Positions 7,643-21,839 of a stretch of DNA of 64,000 nt are shown here, piece by piece. Made by a program: the position numbers and the translations under genes. The stretch spans positions 12,967,665 to 13,031,664 of the forward strand of contig NC_064048.1 in the NCBI RefSeq assembly GCF_932526225.1, in the 5' to 3' direction. The notes beneath the pieces are model-generated. The model did not search any database. It had not been told where the DNA came from and saw only the letters and a list, made by a program, of their open reading frames with translations. Each line of letters opens with the position of its first letter. The stretch's first letter is position 1. The stretch is from Nematostella vectensis (Eukaryota; Cnidaria; Anthozoa; Actiniaria; Edwardsiidae).

Positions 7643-10600
7643 GAAGGGAATTGTAATGAAAATTGCTTTTAATACTATTGGTATCGTAAACTATCCCAAG
7701 CAAAGTCACCATCGGACTGTAGGTTACATTCGGGAAAAGCTTCAGGGTTACATTCGGGAATTTGTTTTACGAGTGTAACCTCAAAAAGGTTACAATCGAT
7801 AATTTGTTTTCCGAATGTAAATTCCAAAATGTAACATTAGGAAAAATAAAACAGTATACTCGGAAAAAAAGGTATAACATTCTATCGAGCGCTATGCTCT
7901 ATGTTAGAATCTACTTAATCAAGTTATCCAAGGAATCTAGTTAGTTCTTGTGTGCATAAAATATGTACAGGATCCTGAACAAAGCATGAGCACATCAAAG
8001 ATGCTGAGAGTACATAAAAATGTCCCTTTACCTTCTTTTTATGTCATGACACACCAAGAACAGTATAATTAAGTATCGATATTTAAAAAAAAAATAAAGA
8101 AAAAAAAAATAGGCTGTCAGCGGGAATCGAACCCGGGTCGCTGCGTTAGTAGTCAAGTGCCCGCAACAAAAGACTAACGTAGCATTGCTGAAGGGAATTG
8201 TAATGAAAATTACTTTTAATACTATTGGTATCGTAAACTATCCCAAGCAAAGTCACCATCGGACTGGAGGTTACATTCGGGAAAAGCTTCAGGGTTACAT
8301 TCGGGAATTTGTTTTACGAATGTAACCTCCAAAAGGTTACAATCGATAATTTGTTTTCCGAATGTAAATTCCAAAAAGTAACATTAGGAAAAATAAAACA
8401 GTATACTCGGAAAAAAAGGTATATCAATCTATCGAGCGCTATGCTCTATGTTAGAATCTACTTAATCAAGTTATCCAAGGAATCTAGTTAGTTCTTGTGT
8501 GCATAAAATATGTACAGGATCCTGAACAAAGCATGAGCACATCAAAGATGCTGAGAGTACATAAAAATGTCCCTATACCTTCTTTTTATGTCATGACACA
8601 ACAAGAATAGTATAATTAAGTATCGATATTTTAAAAAATAATAATAAAAAAAAAAATAGGCTATCAGCGGGAATCGAACCCGGGTAGCTGCGTTAGTAGT
8701 TAAGTGCCCGCAACGAAAGACTAACTTGGCATTGCTGAAGGGAATTGTAATGAAAATTACTTTTAATACTATTGGTATCGTAAACTATCCCAAGCAAAGT
8801 CACCATCGGACTGGAGGTTACATTCGGGAAAAGCTTCAGGGTTACATTCGGGAATTTGTTTTACGAGTGTAACCTCCAAAAGGTTACAATCGATAATTTT
8901 TTTTACGAATGTAAATTCCAAAAAGTAACATTAGGAAAAAAAAAACAGTATACTCGGATAAAAAGGTATATCAATCTATCGAGCGCTATGCTCTATGTTA
9001 GAATCTACTTAATCAAGTTATCCAAGTAATATAGTTAGTTCTTGTGTGCATAAAATATGTACAGGATCCTGAACAAAGCATGAGCACATCAAAGATGCTG
9101 AGAGTACATCAAAATGTCCCTATACCTTCTTTTTATGTCATGACACACCAAGAACAGTATAATTAAAAATCGAAATTAAAAAAAAAATAAAGAAAAAAAA
9201 AATAGGCTATCCGCGGGAATCGAACCCGGGTCGCAGCGGTAGTAGTTAAGTGCCCGCAACGAAAGACTAACGTGGCATTGCTGAAGGGAATTGTTATGAA
9301 AATTACTTTAAATACTATTGGTATCGTAAACTATCCCAAGCAAAGTCACCATCGGACTGGAGGTTACATTCGGGAAAAGCTTCAGGGTTACATTCGGGAA
9401 TTTGTTTTACGAGTGTAACCTCCAAAAGGTTACAATCGATAATTTGTTTTTTGAATGTAAATTCCAAAAAGTAACATTAGGAAAAATAAAACAGTATACT
9501 CGGAAAAAAAGGTATATCAATCTATCGAGCGCTATGCTCTATATTAGAATCTACTTAATCAAGTTATCCAAGGAATCTAGTTAGTTCTTGTGTGCATAAA
9601 ATATGTACAGGATCCTGAACAAAGCATGAGCACATCAAAGATGCTGAGAGTACATCAAAATGTCCCTATACCTTCTTTTTATGTCATGACACACCAAGAA
9701 TAGTATAATTAAGTATCGATATTAAAAAAAAAATAAAGAAAAAAAAATAGGCTATCCGCGGGAATCGAACCCGGGTCGCTGCGGTAGTAGTTAAGTGCCC
9801 GCAACGAAAGACTAACGTGGCATTGCTGAAGGGAATTGTAATGAAAATTACTTTTAATACTATTTGTATCGTAAACTATCCCAAGCAAAGTCACCATCGG
9901 ACTGGAGGTTACATTCGAGAAAAGCTTCAGGGTTACATTCGGGAATTTGTTTTATGAGTGTAACCTCCAAAAGGTTACAATCGATAATTTTTTTTCCGAA
10001 CGTAAATTCCAAAAAGTAACATTAGGAAAAATAAAACAGTATACTCGGAAAAAAAGGTATATCAATCTATCGAGCGCTATGCTCTATGTTAGAATCTACT
10101 TAATCAAGTTATCCAAGGAATCTAGTTAGTTCTTGTGTGCATAAAATATGTACAGGATCCTGAACAAAGCATGAGCACATCAAAGATGCTGAGAGTACAT
10201 AAAAATGTCCCTATACCTTCTTTTTATGTCATGACACACCAAGAACAGTATAATTAAGTATCGATATTTAAAAAAAAATAAAGAAAAAAAAATAGGCTAT
10301 CCGCGGGAATCGAACCCGGGTCGCTGTTGTAGAAGTTAAGTGCCCGCAACGAAAGACTAACGTGGCATTGCTGAAGGGAATTGTAATGAAAATTACTTTT
10401 AATACTATTGGTATCGTAAACTATCCCAAGCAAAGTCACCATCGGACTGGAGGTTACATTCGGGAAAAGCTTCAGGGTTACATTCGGGAATTTGTTTTAT
10501 GAGTGTAACCTCCAAAAGGTTACAATCGATAATTTTTTTTCCGAACGTAAATTCCAAAAAGTAACATTAGGAAAAATAAAACAGTATACTCGGAAAAAAA

Positions 10601-13103
10601 GGTATATCAATCTATCGAGCGCTATGCTCTATGTTAGAATCTACTTAATCAAGTTATCCAAGGAATCTAGTTAGTTCTTGTGTGCATAAAATATGTACAG
10701 GATCCTGAACAAAGCATGAGCACATCAAAGATGCTGAGAGTACATAAAAATGTCCCTATACCTTCTTTTTATGTCATGACACACCAAGAACAGTATAATT
10801 AAGTATCGATATTTAAAAAAAAAATAAAGAAAAAAAAATAGGCTGTCAGCGGGAATCGAACCCGGGTCGCTGCGGTAGTAGTTAAGTGCCCGCAACGAAA
10901 GACTAACGTGGCATTGCTGAAGGGAATTGTAATGAAAATTACTTTTAATACTATTGGTATCGTAAACTATCCCAAGCAAAGTCACCATCGGACTGGAGGT
11001 TACATTCGGGAAAAGCTTCAGGGTTACATTCGGGAATTTGTTTTATGAGTGTAACCTCCAAAAGGTTACAATCGATAATTTTTTTTCCGAACGTAAATTC
11101 CAAAAAGTAACATTAGGAAAAATTAAACAGTATACTCGGAAAAAAAGGTATATCAATCTATCGAGCGCTATGCTCTATGTTAGAATCTACTTAATCAAGT
11201 TATCCAAGGAATCTAGTTAGTTCTTGTGTGCATAAAATATGTACAGGATCCTGAACAAAGCATGAGCACATCAAAGATGCTGAGAGTACATAAAAATGTC
11301 CCTATACCTTCTTTTTATGTCATGACACACCAAGAACAGTATAATTAAGTATCGATATTTTAAAAAAAAAAAAAAAAAAAAAAATAGGCTGTCAGCGGGA
11401 ATCGAACCCGGGTCGCTGCGTTAGTAGTCAAGTGCCCGCAACGAAAGACTAACGTAGCATTGCTGAAGGGAATTGTAATGAAAATTACTTTTAATACTAT
11501 TGGTATCGTAAACTATCCCAAGCAAAGTCACCATCGGACTGGAGGTTACATTCGGGAAAAGCTTCAGGGTTACATTCGGGAATTTGTTTTACGAGTGTAA
11601 CCTCCAAAAGGTTACAATCGATAATTTGTTTTCCGAATGTAAATTCCAAAAAGTAACATTAGGAAAAATAAAACAGTATACTCGGAAAAAAAGGTATATC
11701 AATCTATCGAGCGCTATGCTCTATGTTAGAATCTACTTAATCAAGTTATCCAAGGAATCTAGTTAGTTCTTGTGTGCATAAAATATGTACAGGATCCTGA
11801 ACAAAGCATGAGCACATGAAAGATGCTGAGAGTACATAAAAATGTCCCTATACCTTCTTTTTATGTCATGACACACCAAGAACAGTATAATTAAGTATCG
11901 ATATTTAAAAAAAAATAAAGAAAAAAAAATAGGCTATCCGCGGGAATCGAACCCGGGTCGCTGTTGTAGAAGTTAAGTGCCCGCAACGAAAGACTAACGT
12001 GGCATTGCTGAAGGGAATTGTAATGAAAATTACTTTTAATACTATTGGTATCGTAAACTATCCCAAGCAAAGTCACCATCGGACTGGAGGTTACATTCGG
12101 GAAAAGCTTCAGGGTTACATTCGGGAATTTGTTTTATGAGTGTAACCTCCAAAAGGTTACAATCGATAATTTTTTTTCCGAACGTAAATTCCAAAAAGTA
12201 ACATTAGGAAAAATAAAACAGTATACTCGGAAAAAAAGGTATATCAATCTATCGAGCGCTATGCTCTATGTTAGAATCTACTTAATCAAGTTATCCAAGG
12301 AATCTAGTTAGTTCTTGTGTGCATAAAATATGTACAGGATCCTGAACAAAGCATGAGCACATCAAAGATGCTGAGAGTACATAAAAATGTCCCTATACCT
12401 TCTTTTTATGTCATGACACACCAAGAACAGTATAATTAAGTATCAATATTTAAAAAAAAAATAAAGAAAAAAAAATAGGCTGTCAGCGGGAATCAAACCC
12501 GGGTCGCTGCGGTAGTAGTTAAGTGCCCGCAACGAAAGACTAACGTGGCATTGCTGAAGGGAATTGTAATGAAAATTACTTTTAATACTATTGGTATCGT
12601 AAACTATCCCAAGCAAAGTCACCATCGGACTGGAGGTTACATTCGGGAAAAGCTTCAGGGTTACATTCGGGAATTTGTTTTATGAGTGTAACCTCCAAAA
12701 GGTTACAATCGATAATTTTTTTTCCGAACGTAAATTCCAAAAAGTAACATTAGGAAAAATAAAACAGTATACTCGGAAAAAAAGGTATATCAATCTATCG
12801 AGCGCTATGCTCTATGTTAGAATCTACTTAATCAAGTTATCCAAGGAATCTAGTTAGTTCTTGTGTGCATAAAATATGTACAGGATCCTGAACAAAGCAT
12901 GAGCACATCAAAGATGCTGAGAGTACATAAAAATGTCCCTATACCTTCTTTTTATGTCATGACACAACAAGAACAGTATAATTAAGTATCGATATTTTAA
13001 AAAATAATAATAAAAAAAAAAAATAGGCTATCAGCGGGAATCGAACCCGGGTAGCTGCGTTATTAGTTAAGTGCCCGCAACGAAAGACTAACGTGGCATT
13101 GCT
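7643..13103. repeat. main body, monomers 15-24
   Basis: Monomer starts 7643, 8190, 8737, 9283, 9828, 10373, 10919, 11465, 12010 and 12556. The first to appear of the subfamily with TTTTATGAG plus CCGAACGTAAA is 9828. The monomer at 8737 is the first of the ACGAATG / GGATAAAAAGG / AAGTAATATAG type, preceded by the AATAATAATA form of the A-rich tract. The monomer at 9283 has GTTATGAAAATTACTTTAAATAC. The tRNA-like ends alternate between CTATCAGCGGG, CTATCCGCGGG and CTGTCAGCGGG forms. Confidence 0.9.
10254..12950. repeat. three-monomer duplication, offset 1,637 bp
   Basis: The rare tRNA-like variant TCGCTGTTGTAGAAGTTAAG occurs only at 10321 and 11958, exactly 1,637 bp apart, and the monomers that follow each copy are of matching subfamily. 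Copy 1 is about 10254-11890; copy 2 begins at 11891 and is lost before about 12960, where the ACAACAAG / AATAATAATA tail starts. Copy 2 gained a B-box change (AATCAAACCC near 12490). Confidence 0.75.
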
Positions 13104-16100
13104 GAAGGGAATTGTAATGAAATTACTTTTAATACTATTGGTATCGTAAACTATCCCAAGCAAAGTCACCATCGGACTGGAGGTTACATTCGGGAAAAGC
13201 TTCAGGGTTACATTCGGGAATTTGTTTTACGAGTGTAACCTCCAAAAGGTTACAATCGATAATTTTTTTTACGAATGTAAATTCCAAAAAGTAACATTAG
13301 GAAAAATAAAACAGTATACTCGGATAAAAAGGTATATCAATCTATCGAGCGCTATGCTCTATGTTAGAATCTACTTAATCAAGTTATCCAAGTAATATAG
13401 TTAGTTCTTGTGTGCATAAAATATGTACAGGATCCTGAACAAAGCATGAGCACATCAAAGATGCTGAGAGTACATCAAAATGTCCCTATACCTTCTTTTT
13501 ATGTCATGACACACCAAGAACAGTATAATTAAAAATCGAAAAAAAAAAAAAAATAAAGAAAAAAAAAAATAGGCTATCCGCGGGAATCGAACCCGGGTCG
13601 CTGCGGTAGTAGTTAAGTGCCCGCAACGAAAGACTAACGTGGCATTGCTGAAGGGAATTGTTATGAAAATTACTTTAAATACTATTGGTATCGTAAACTA
13701 TCCCAAGCAAAGTCACCATCGAACTGGAGGTTACATTCGGGAAAAGCTTCAGGGTTACATTCGGGAATTTGTTTTACGAGTGTAACCTCCAAAAGGTTAC
13801 AATCGATAATTTGTTTTTTGAATGTAAATTCCAAAAAGTAACATTAGGAAAAATAAAACAGTATACTCGGAAAAAAGGTATATCAATCTATCGAGCGCTA
13901 TGCTCTATGTTAGAATCTACTTAATCAAGTTATCCAAGGAATCTAGTTAGTTCTTGTGTGCATAAAATATGTACAGGATCCTGAACAAAGCATGAGCACA
14001 TCAAAGATGCTGAGAGTACATCAAAATGTCCCTATACCTTCTTTTTATGTCATGACACACCAAGAATAGTATAATTAAGTATCGATATTAAAAAAAAAAA
14101 TAAAGAAAAAAAAATAGGCTATCCGCGGGAATCGAACCCGGGTCGCTGCGGTAGTAGTTAAGTGCCCGCAACGAAAGACTAACGTGGCATTGCTGAAGGG
14201 AATTGTAATGAAAATTACTTTTAATGCTATTGGTATCGTAAACTATCCCAAGCAAAGTCACCATCGGACTGGAGGTTACATTCGGGAAAAGCTTCAGGGT
14301 TACATTCGGGAATTTGTTTTATGAGTGTAACCTCCAAAAGGTTACAATCGATAATTTTTTTTCCGAACGTAAATTCCAAAAAGTAACATTAGGAAAAATA
14401 AAACAGTATACTCGGAAAAAAAAGGTATATCAATCTATCGAGCGCTATGCTCTATGTTAGAATCTACTTAATCAAGTTATCCAAGGAATCTAGTTAGTTC
14501 TTGTGTGCATAAAATATGTACAGGATCCTGAACAAAGCATGAGCACATCAAAGATGCTGAGAGTACATAAAAATGTCCCTATACCTTCTTTTTATGTCAT
14601 GACACACCAAGAACAGTATAATTAAGTATCGATATTTAAAAAAAATAAAGAAAAAAAAAATAGGCTATCCGCGGGAATCGAACCCGGGTCGCTGCGGTAG
14701 AAGTTAAGTGCCCGCAACGAAAGACTAACGTGGCATTGCTGAAGGGAATTGTAATGAAAATTACTTTTAATACTATTGGTATCGTAAACTATCTCAAGCA
14801 AAGTCACCATCGGACTGGAGGTTACATTCGGGAAAAGCTTCAGGGTTACATTCGGGAATTTGTTTTATGAGTGTAACCTCCAAAAGGTTACAATCGATAA
14901 TTTTTTTTTCGTACGTAAATTCCAAAAAGTAACATTAGGAAAAATAAAACAGTATACTCGGAAAAAAAGGTATATCAATCTATCGAGCGCTATGCTCTAT
15001 GTTAGAATCTACTTAATCAAGTTATCCAAGGAATCTAGTTAGTTCTTGTGTGCATAAAATATGTACAGGATCCTGAACAAAGCATGAGCACATCAAAGAT
15101 GCTGAGAGTACATAAAAATGTCCCTATACCTTCTTTTTATGTCATGACACACCAAGAACAGTATAATTAAGTATCGATATTTAAAAAAAAATAAAGAAAA
15201 AAAAAATAGGCTATCCGCGGGAATCGAACCCGGGTCGCTGCGGTAGTAGTTAAGTGCCCGCAACGAAAGACTAACGTGGCATTGCTGAAGGGAATTGTAA
15301 TGAAAATTACTTTTAATACTATTGGTATCGTAAACTATCCCAAGCAAAGTCACCATCGGACTGGAGGTTACATTCGGGAAAAGCTTCAGGGTTACATTCG
15401 GGAATTTGTTTTATGAGTGTAACCTCCAAAAGGTTACAATCGATAATTTTTTTTCCGAACGTAAATTCCAAAAAGTAACATTAGGAAAAATAAAACAGTA
15501 TACTCGGAAAAAAAGGTATATCAATCTATCGAGCTCTATGCTCTATGTTAAAATCTACTTAATCAAGTTATCCAAGGAATCTAGTTAGTTCTTGTGTGCA
15601 TAAAATATGTACAGGATCCTGAACAAAGCATGAGCACATCAAAGATGCTGAGAGTACATAAAAATGTCCCTATACCTTCTTTTTATGTCATGACACACCA
15701 AGAACAGTATAATTAAGTATCGATATTTAAAAAAAAAATAAAGAAAAAAAAAATAGGCTGTCAGCGGGAATCGAACCCGGGTCGCTGCGTTAGTAGTCAA
15801 GTGCCCGCAACGAAAGACTAACGTAGCATTGCTGAAGGGAATTGTAATGAAAATTACTTTTAATACTATTGGTATCGTAAACTATCCCAAGCAAAGTCAC
15901 CATCGGACTGGAGGTTACATTCGGGAAAAGCTTCAGGGTTACATTCGGGAATTTGTTTTACGAGTGTAACCTCCAAAAGGTTACAATCGATAATTTGTTT
16001 TCCGAATGTAAATTCCAAAAAGTAACATTAGGAAAAATAAAACAGTATACTCGGAAAAAAAGGTATATCAATCTATCGAGCGCTATGCTCTATGTTAGAA

Positions 16101-19100
16101 TCTACTTAATCAAGTTATCCAAGGAATCTAGTTAGTTCTTGTGTGCATAAAATATGTACAGGATCCTGAACAAAGCATGAGCACATCAAAGATGCTGAGA
16201 GTACATAAAAATGTCCCTATACCTTCTTTTTATGTCATGACACAACAAGAACAGTATAATTAAGTATCGATATTTTAAAAAAATAATAATAAAAAAAAAA
16301 ATAGGCTATCAGCGGGAATCGAACCCGGGTAGCTGCGTTAGTAGTTAAGTGCCCGCAACGAAAGACTAACGTGGCATTGCTGAAGGGAATTGTAATGAAA
16401 ATTACTTTTAATACTATTGGTATCGTAAACTATCCCAAGCAAAGTCACCATCGGACTGGAGGTTACATTCGGGAAAAGCTTCAGGGTTACATTCGGGAAT
16501 TTGTTTTACGAGTGTAACCTCCAAAAGGTTACAATCGATAATTTTTTTTACGAATGTAAATTCCAAAAAGTAACATTAGGAAAAATAAAACAGTATACTC
16601 GGATAAAAAGGTATATCAATCTATCGAGCGCTATGCTCTATGTTAGAATCTACTTAATCAAGTTATCCAAGTAATATAGTTAGTTCTTGTGTGCATAAAA
16701 TATGTACAGGATCCTGAACAAAGCATGAGCACATCAAAGATGCTGAGAGTACATCAAAATGTCCCTATACCTTCTTTTTATGTCATGACACACCAAGAAC
16801 AGTATAATTAAAAATCGAAATTAAAAAAAAAAGTAAAGAAAAAAAAATAGGCTATCCGCGGGAATCGAACCCGGGTCGCTGCGGTAGTAGTTAAGTGCCC
16901 GCAACGAAAGACTAACGTGGCATTGCTGAAGGGAATTGTAATGAAAATTACTTTTAATACTATTGGTATCGTAAACTATCCCAAGCAAAGTCACCATCGG
17001 ACTGGAGGTTACATTCGGGAAAAGCTTCAGGGTTACATTCGGGAATTTGTTTTATGAGTGTAACCTCCAAAAGGTTACAATCGATAATTTTTTTTCCGAA
17101 CGTAAATTCCAAAAAGTAACATTAGGAAAAATAAAACAGTATACTCGGAAAAAAAGGTATATCAATCTATCGAGCGCTATGCTCTATGTTAGAATCTACT
17201 TAATCAAGTTATCCAAGGAATCTAGTTAGTTCTTGTGTGCATAAAATATGTACAGGATCCTGAACAAAGCATGAGCACATCAAAGATGCTGAGAGTACAT
17301 AAAAATGTCCCTATACCTTCTTTTTATGTCATGACACACCAAGAACAGTATAATTAAGTATCGATATTTAAAAAAAAATAAAGAAAAAAAAATAGGCTAT
17401 CCGCGGGAATCGAACCCGGGTCGCTGCGGTAGAAGTTAAGTGCCCGCAACGAAAGACTAACGTGGCATTGCTGAAGGGAATTGTAATGAAAATTACTTTT
17501 AATACTATTGGTATCGTAAACTATCCCAAGCAAAGTCACCATCGGACTGGAGGTTACATTCGGGAAAAGCTTCAGGGTTACATTCGGGAATTTGTTTTAT
17601 GAGTGTAACCTCCAAAAGGTTACAATCGATAATTTTTTTTCCGAACGTAAATTCCAAAAAGTAACATTAGGAAAAATAAAACAGTATACTCGGAAAAAAA
17701 GGTATATCAATCTATCGAGCGCTATGCTCTATGTTAGAATCTACTTAATCAAGTTATCCAAGGAATCTAGTTAGTTCTTGTGTGCATAAAATATGTACAG
17801 GATCCTGAACAAAGCATGAGCACATCAAAGATGCTGAGAGTACATCAAAATGTCCCTATACCTTCTTTTTATGTCATGACACACCAAGAACAGTATAATT
17901 AAGTATCGATATTAAAAATAAAAATAATGAAAAAAAAATAGGCTATCCGCGGGAATCGAACCCGGGTCGCTGCGGTAGTAGTTAAGTGCCCGCAACGAAA
18001 GACTAACGTGGCATTGCTGAAGGGAATTGTAATGAAAATTACTTTTAATACTATTGGTATCGTAAACTATCCCAAGCAAAGTCACCATCGGACTGGAGGT
18101 TACATTCGGGAAAAGCTTCAGGGTTACATTCGGGAATTTGTTTTATGAGTGTAACCTCCAAAAGGTTACAATCGATAATTTTTTTTCCGAACGTAAATTT
18201 CAAAAAGTAACATTAGGGAAAATAAAACAGTATACTCGGAAAAAAAGGTATATCAATCTATCGAGCGCTATGCTCTATGTTAGAATCTACTTAATCAAGT
18301 TATCCAAGGAATCTAGTTAGTTCTTGTGTGCATAAAATATGTACAGGATCCTGAACAAAGCATGAGCACATCAAAGATGCTGAGAGTACATAAAAATGTC
18401 CCTATACCTTCTTTTTATGTCATGACACACCAAGAACAGTATAATTAAGTATCGATATTTAAAAAAAAATAAAGAAAAAAAAATAGGCTATCCGCGGGAA
18501 TCGAACCTGGGTCGCTGCGGTAGTAGTTAAGTGCCCGCAACGAAAGACTAACGTGGCATTTCTGAAGGGAATTGTAATGAAAATTACTTTTAATACTATT
18601 GGTATCGTAAACTATCCCAAGCAAAGTCACCATCGGACTGGAGGTTACATTCGGGAAAAGCTTCAGGGTTACATTCGGGAATTTGTTTTATGAGTGTAAC
18701 CTCCAAAAGGTTACAATCGATAATTTTTTTTCCGAACGTAAATTCCAAAAAGTAACATTAGGAAAAATAAAACAGTATACTCGGAAAAAAAGGTATATCA
18801 ATCTATCGAGCGCTATGCTCTATGTTAGAATCTACTTAATCAAGTTATCCAAGGAATCTAGTTAGTTCTTGTGTGCATAAAATATGTACAGGATCCTGAA
18901 CAAAGCATGAGCACATCAAAGATGCTGAGAGTACATAAAAATGTCCCTATACCTTCTTTTTATGTCATGACACACCAAGAACAGTATAATTAAGTATCGA
19001 TATTTAAAAAAAAATAAAGAAAAAAAAATAGGCTATCCGCGGGAATCGAACCCGGGTCGCTGCGGTAGTAGCTAAGTGCCCGCAACGAAAAACTAACGTG

Positions 19101-21839
19101 GCATTGCTGAAGGGAAATGTAATGAAAATTACTTTTAATACTATTGGTATCGTAAACTATCCCAAGCAAAGTCACCATCGGACTGGAGGTTACATTCGGG
19201 AAAAGCTTCAGGGTTACATTCGGGAATTTGTTTTATGAGTGTAACCTCCAAAAGGTTACAATCGATAATTTTTTTTCCGAACGTAAATTCCAAAAAGTAA
19301 CATTAGGAAAAATAAAACAGTATACTCGGAAAAAAAGGTATATCAATCTATCGAGCGCTATGCTCTATGTTAGAATCTACTTAATCAAGTTATCCAAGGA
19401 ATCTAGTTAGTTCTTGTGTGCATAAAATATGAACAGGATCCTGAACAAAGCATGAGCACATCAAAGATGCTGAGAGTACATGAAAATGTCCCTATACCTT
19501 CTTTTTATGTCATGACACACCAAGAACAGTATAATTAAGTATCGATATTTAAAAAAAAAATAAAGAAAAAAAAAATAGGCTGTCAGCGGGAATCGAACCC
19601 GGGTCGCTGCGTTAGTAGTCAAGTGCCCGCAACGAAAGACTAACGTGGCATTGATGAAGGGAATTGTAATGAAAATTACTTTTAATACTATTGGTATCGT
19701 AAACTATCCCAAGCAAAGTCACCATCGGACTGGAGGTTACATTCGGGAAAAGCTTCAGGGTTACATTCGGGAATTTGTTTTACGAGTGTAACCTCCAAAA
19801 GGTTACAATCGATAATTTGTTTTCCGAATGTAAATTCCAAAAAGTAACATTAGGAAAAATAAAACAGTATACTCGGAAAAAAAGGTATATCAATCTATCG
19901 AGCGCTATGCTCTATGTTAGAATCTACTTAATCAAGTTATCCAAGGAATCTAGTTAGTTCTTGTGTGCATAAAATATGTACAGGATCCTGAACAAAGCAT
20001 GAGCACATCAAAGATGCTGAGAGTACATCAAAATGTCCCTATACCTTCTTTTTATGTCATGACACACCAAGAACAGTATAATTAAGTATCGATATTAAAA
20101 AAAAAAATAAAGAAAAAAAAATAGGCTATCCGCGGGAATCGAACCCGGGTCGCTGCTGTAGTAGTCAAGTGCCCGCAACGAAAGACTAACGTGGCATTGC
20201 TGAAGGGAATTGTAATGAAAATTACTTTTAATACTATTGGTATCGTAAACTATCCCAAGCAAAGTCACCATCGGACTGGAGGTTACATTCGGGAAAAGCT
20301 TCAGGGTTACATTCGGGAATTTGTTTTATGAGTGTAACCTCCAAAAGGTTACAATCGATAATTTTTTTTCCGAACGTAAATTCCAAAAAGTAACATTAGG
20401 AAAAATAAAACAGTATACTCGGAAAAAAAGGTATATCAATCTATCGAGCGCTATGCTCTATGTTAGAATCTACTTAATCAAGTTATCCAAGGAATCTAGT
20501 TAGTTCTTGTGTGCATAAAATATGTACAGGATCCTGAACAAAGCATGAGCACATCAAAGATGCTGAGAGTACATAAAAATGTCCCTATACCTTCTTTTTA
20601 TGTCATGACACACCAAGAACAGTATAATAACGTATCGATATTTAAAAAAAAATAAAGAAAAAAAAATACGCTATCCGCGGGAATCGAACCCGGGTCGCTG
20701 CGGTAGTAGTTAAGTGCCCGCAACGAAAGACTAACGTGGCATTGCTGAAGGGAATTGTAATGAAAATTACTTTAAATACTATTGGTATCGTAAACTATCC
20801 TAAGCAAAGTCACCATCGGACTGGAGGTTACATTCGGGAAAAGCTTCAGGGTTACATTCGGGAATTTGTTTTATGAGTGTAACCTCCAAAAGGTTACAAT
20901 CGATAATTTTTTTTCCGAACGTAAATTCCAAAAAGTAACATTAGGAAAAATAAAACAGTATACTCGGAAAAAAAGGTATATCAATCTATCGAGCGCTATG
21001 CTCTATGTTAGAATCTACTTAATCAAGTTATCCAAGGAATCTAGTTAGTTCTTGTGTGCATAAAATATGTACAGGATCCTGAACAAAGCATGAGCACATC
21101 AAAGATGCTAAGAGTACATCAAAATGTCCCTATACCTTCTTTTTATGTCATGACACACCAAGAACAGTATAATTAAGTATCGATATTAAAAAAAAAATAA
21201 AGAAAAAAAAAATAGGCTATCAGCGGGAATCGAACCCGGGTCGCTGCGCTAGTAGTCAAATGCCCGCAACGAAAGACTAACGTGGCATTGCTGAAAGGAA
21301 TTGTAATAAAAATTACTTTTAATACTATTGGTATCGTAAACTATCCCAAGCAAAGTCACCATCGGACTGGAGGTTACAATCGGGAAAAGCTTCAGGGTTA
21401 CATTCGGGAATTTGTTTTACGAGTGTAACCTCCAAAAGGTTACAATCGATAATTTGTTTTCCGAATGTAAATTCCAAAAAGTAACATTAGGAAAAATAAA
21501 ACAGTATACTCGGAAAAAAAGGTATATCAATCTATCGAGCGCTATGCTCTATGTTAGAATCTACTTAATCATGTTATCCAAGGAATCTAGTTAGTTCTTG
21601 TGTGCATAAAATATGTACAGGATCCTGAACAAAGCATGAGCACATCAAAGATGCTGAGAGTACATAAAAATGTCCCTATACCTTCTTTTTATGTCATGAC
21701 ACACCAAGAACAGTATAATTAAGTATCGATATTTAAAAAAAAAATAAAGAAAAAAAAAATAGGCTGTCAGCGGGAATCGAACCCGGGTCGCTGCGTTAGT
21801 ATTCAAGTGCCCGCAACGAAAGACTAACGTGGCATTGCT
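13104..21839. repeat. main body, monomers 25-40
   Basis: Monomer starts 13104, 13650, 14195, 14741, 15287, 15834, 16382, 16928, 17473, 18019, 18564, 19109, 19656, 20202, 20747 and 21293. The TTTTATGAG / CCGAACG subfamily dominates from 16928 to 20747 and is nearly homogeneous. The trio at 13104, 13650 and 14195 repeats the trio 8737, 9283 and 9828 at about 4,367 bp (eight monomers), sharing GTTATGAAAATTACTTTAAATAC and TTGTTTTTTGAATG. Monomer 21293 is the first with GAAAGGAATTGTAATAAAA and TTACAATCGGG. Confidence 0.9.
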
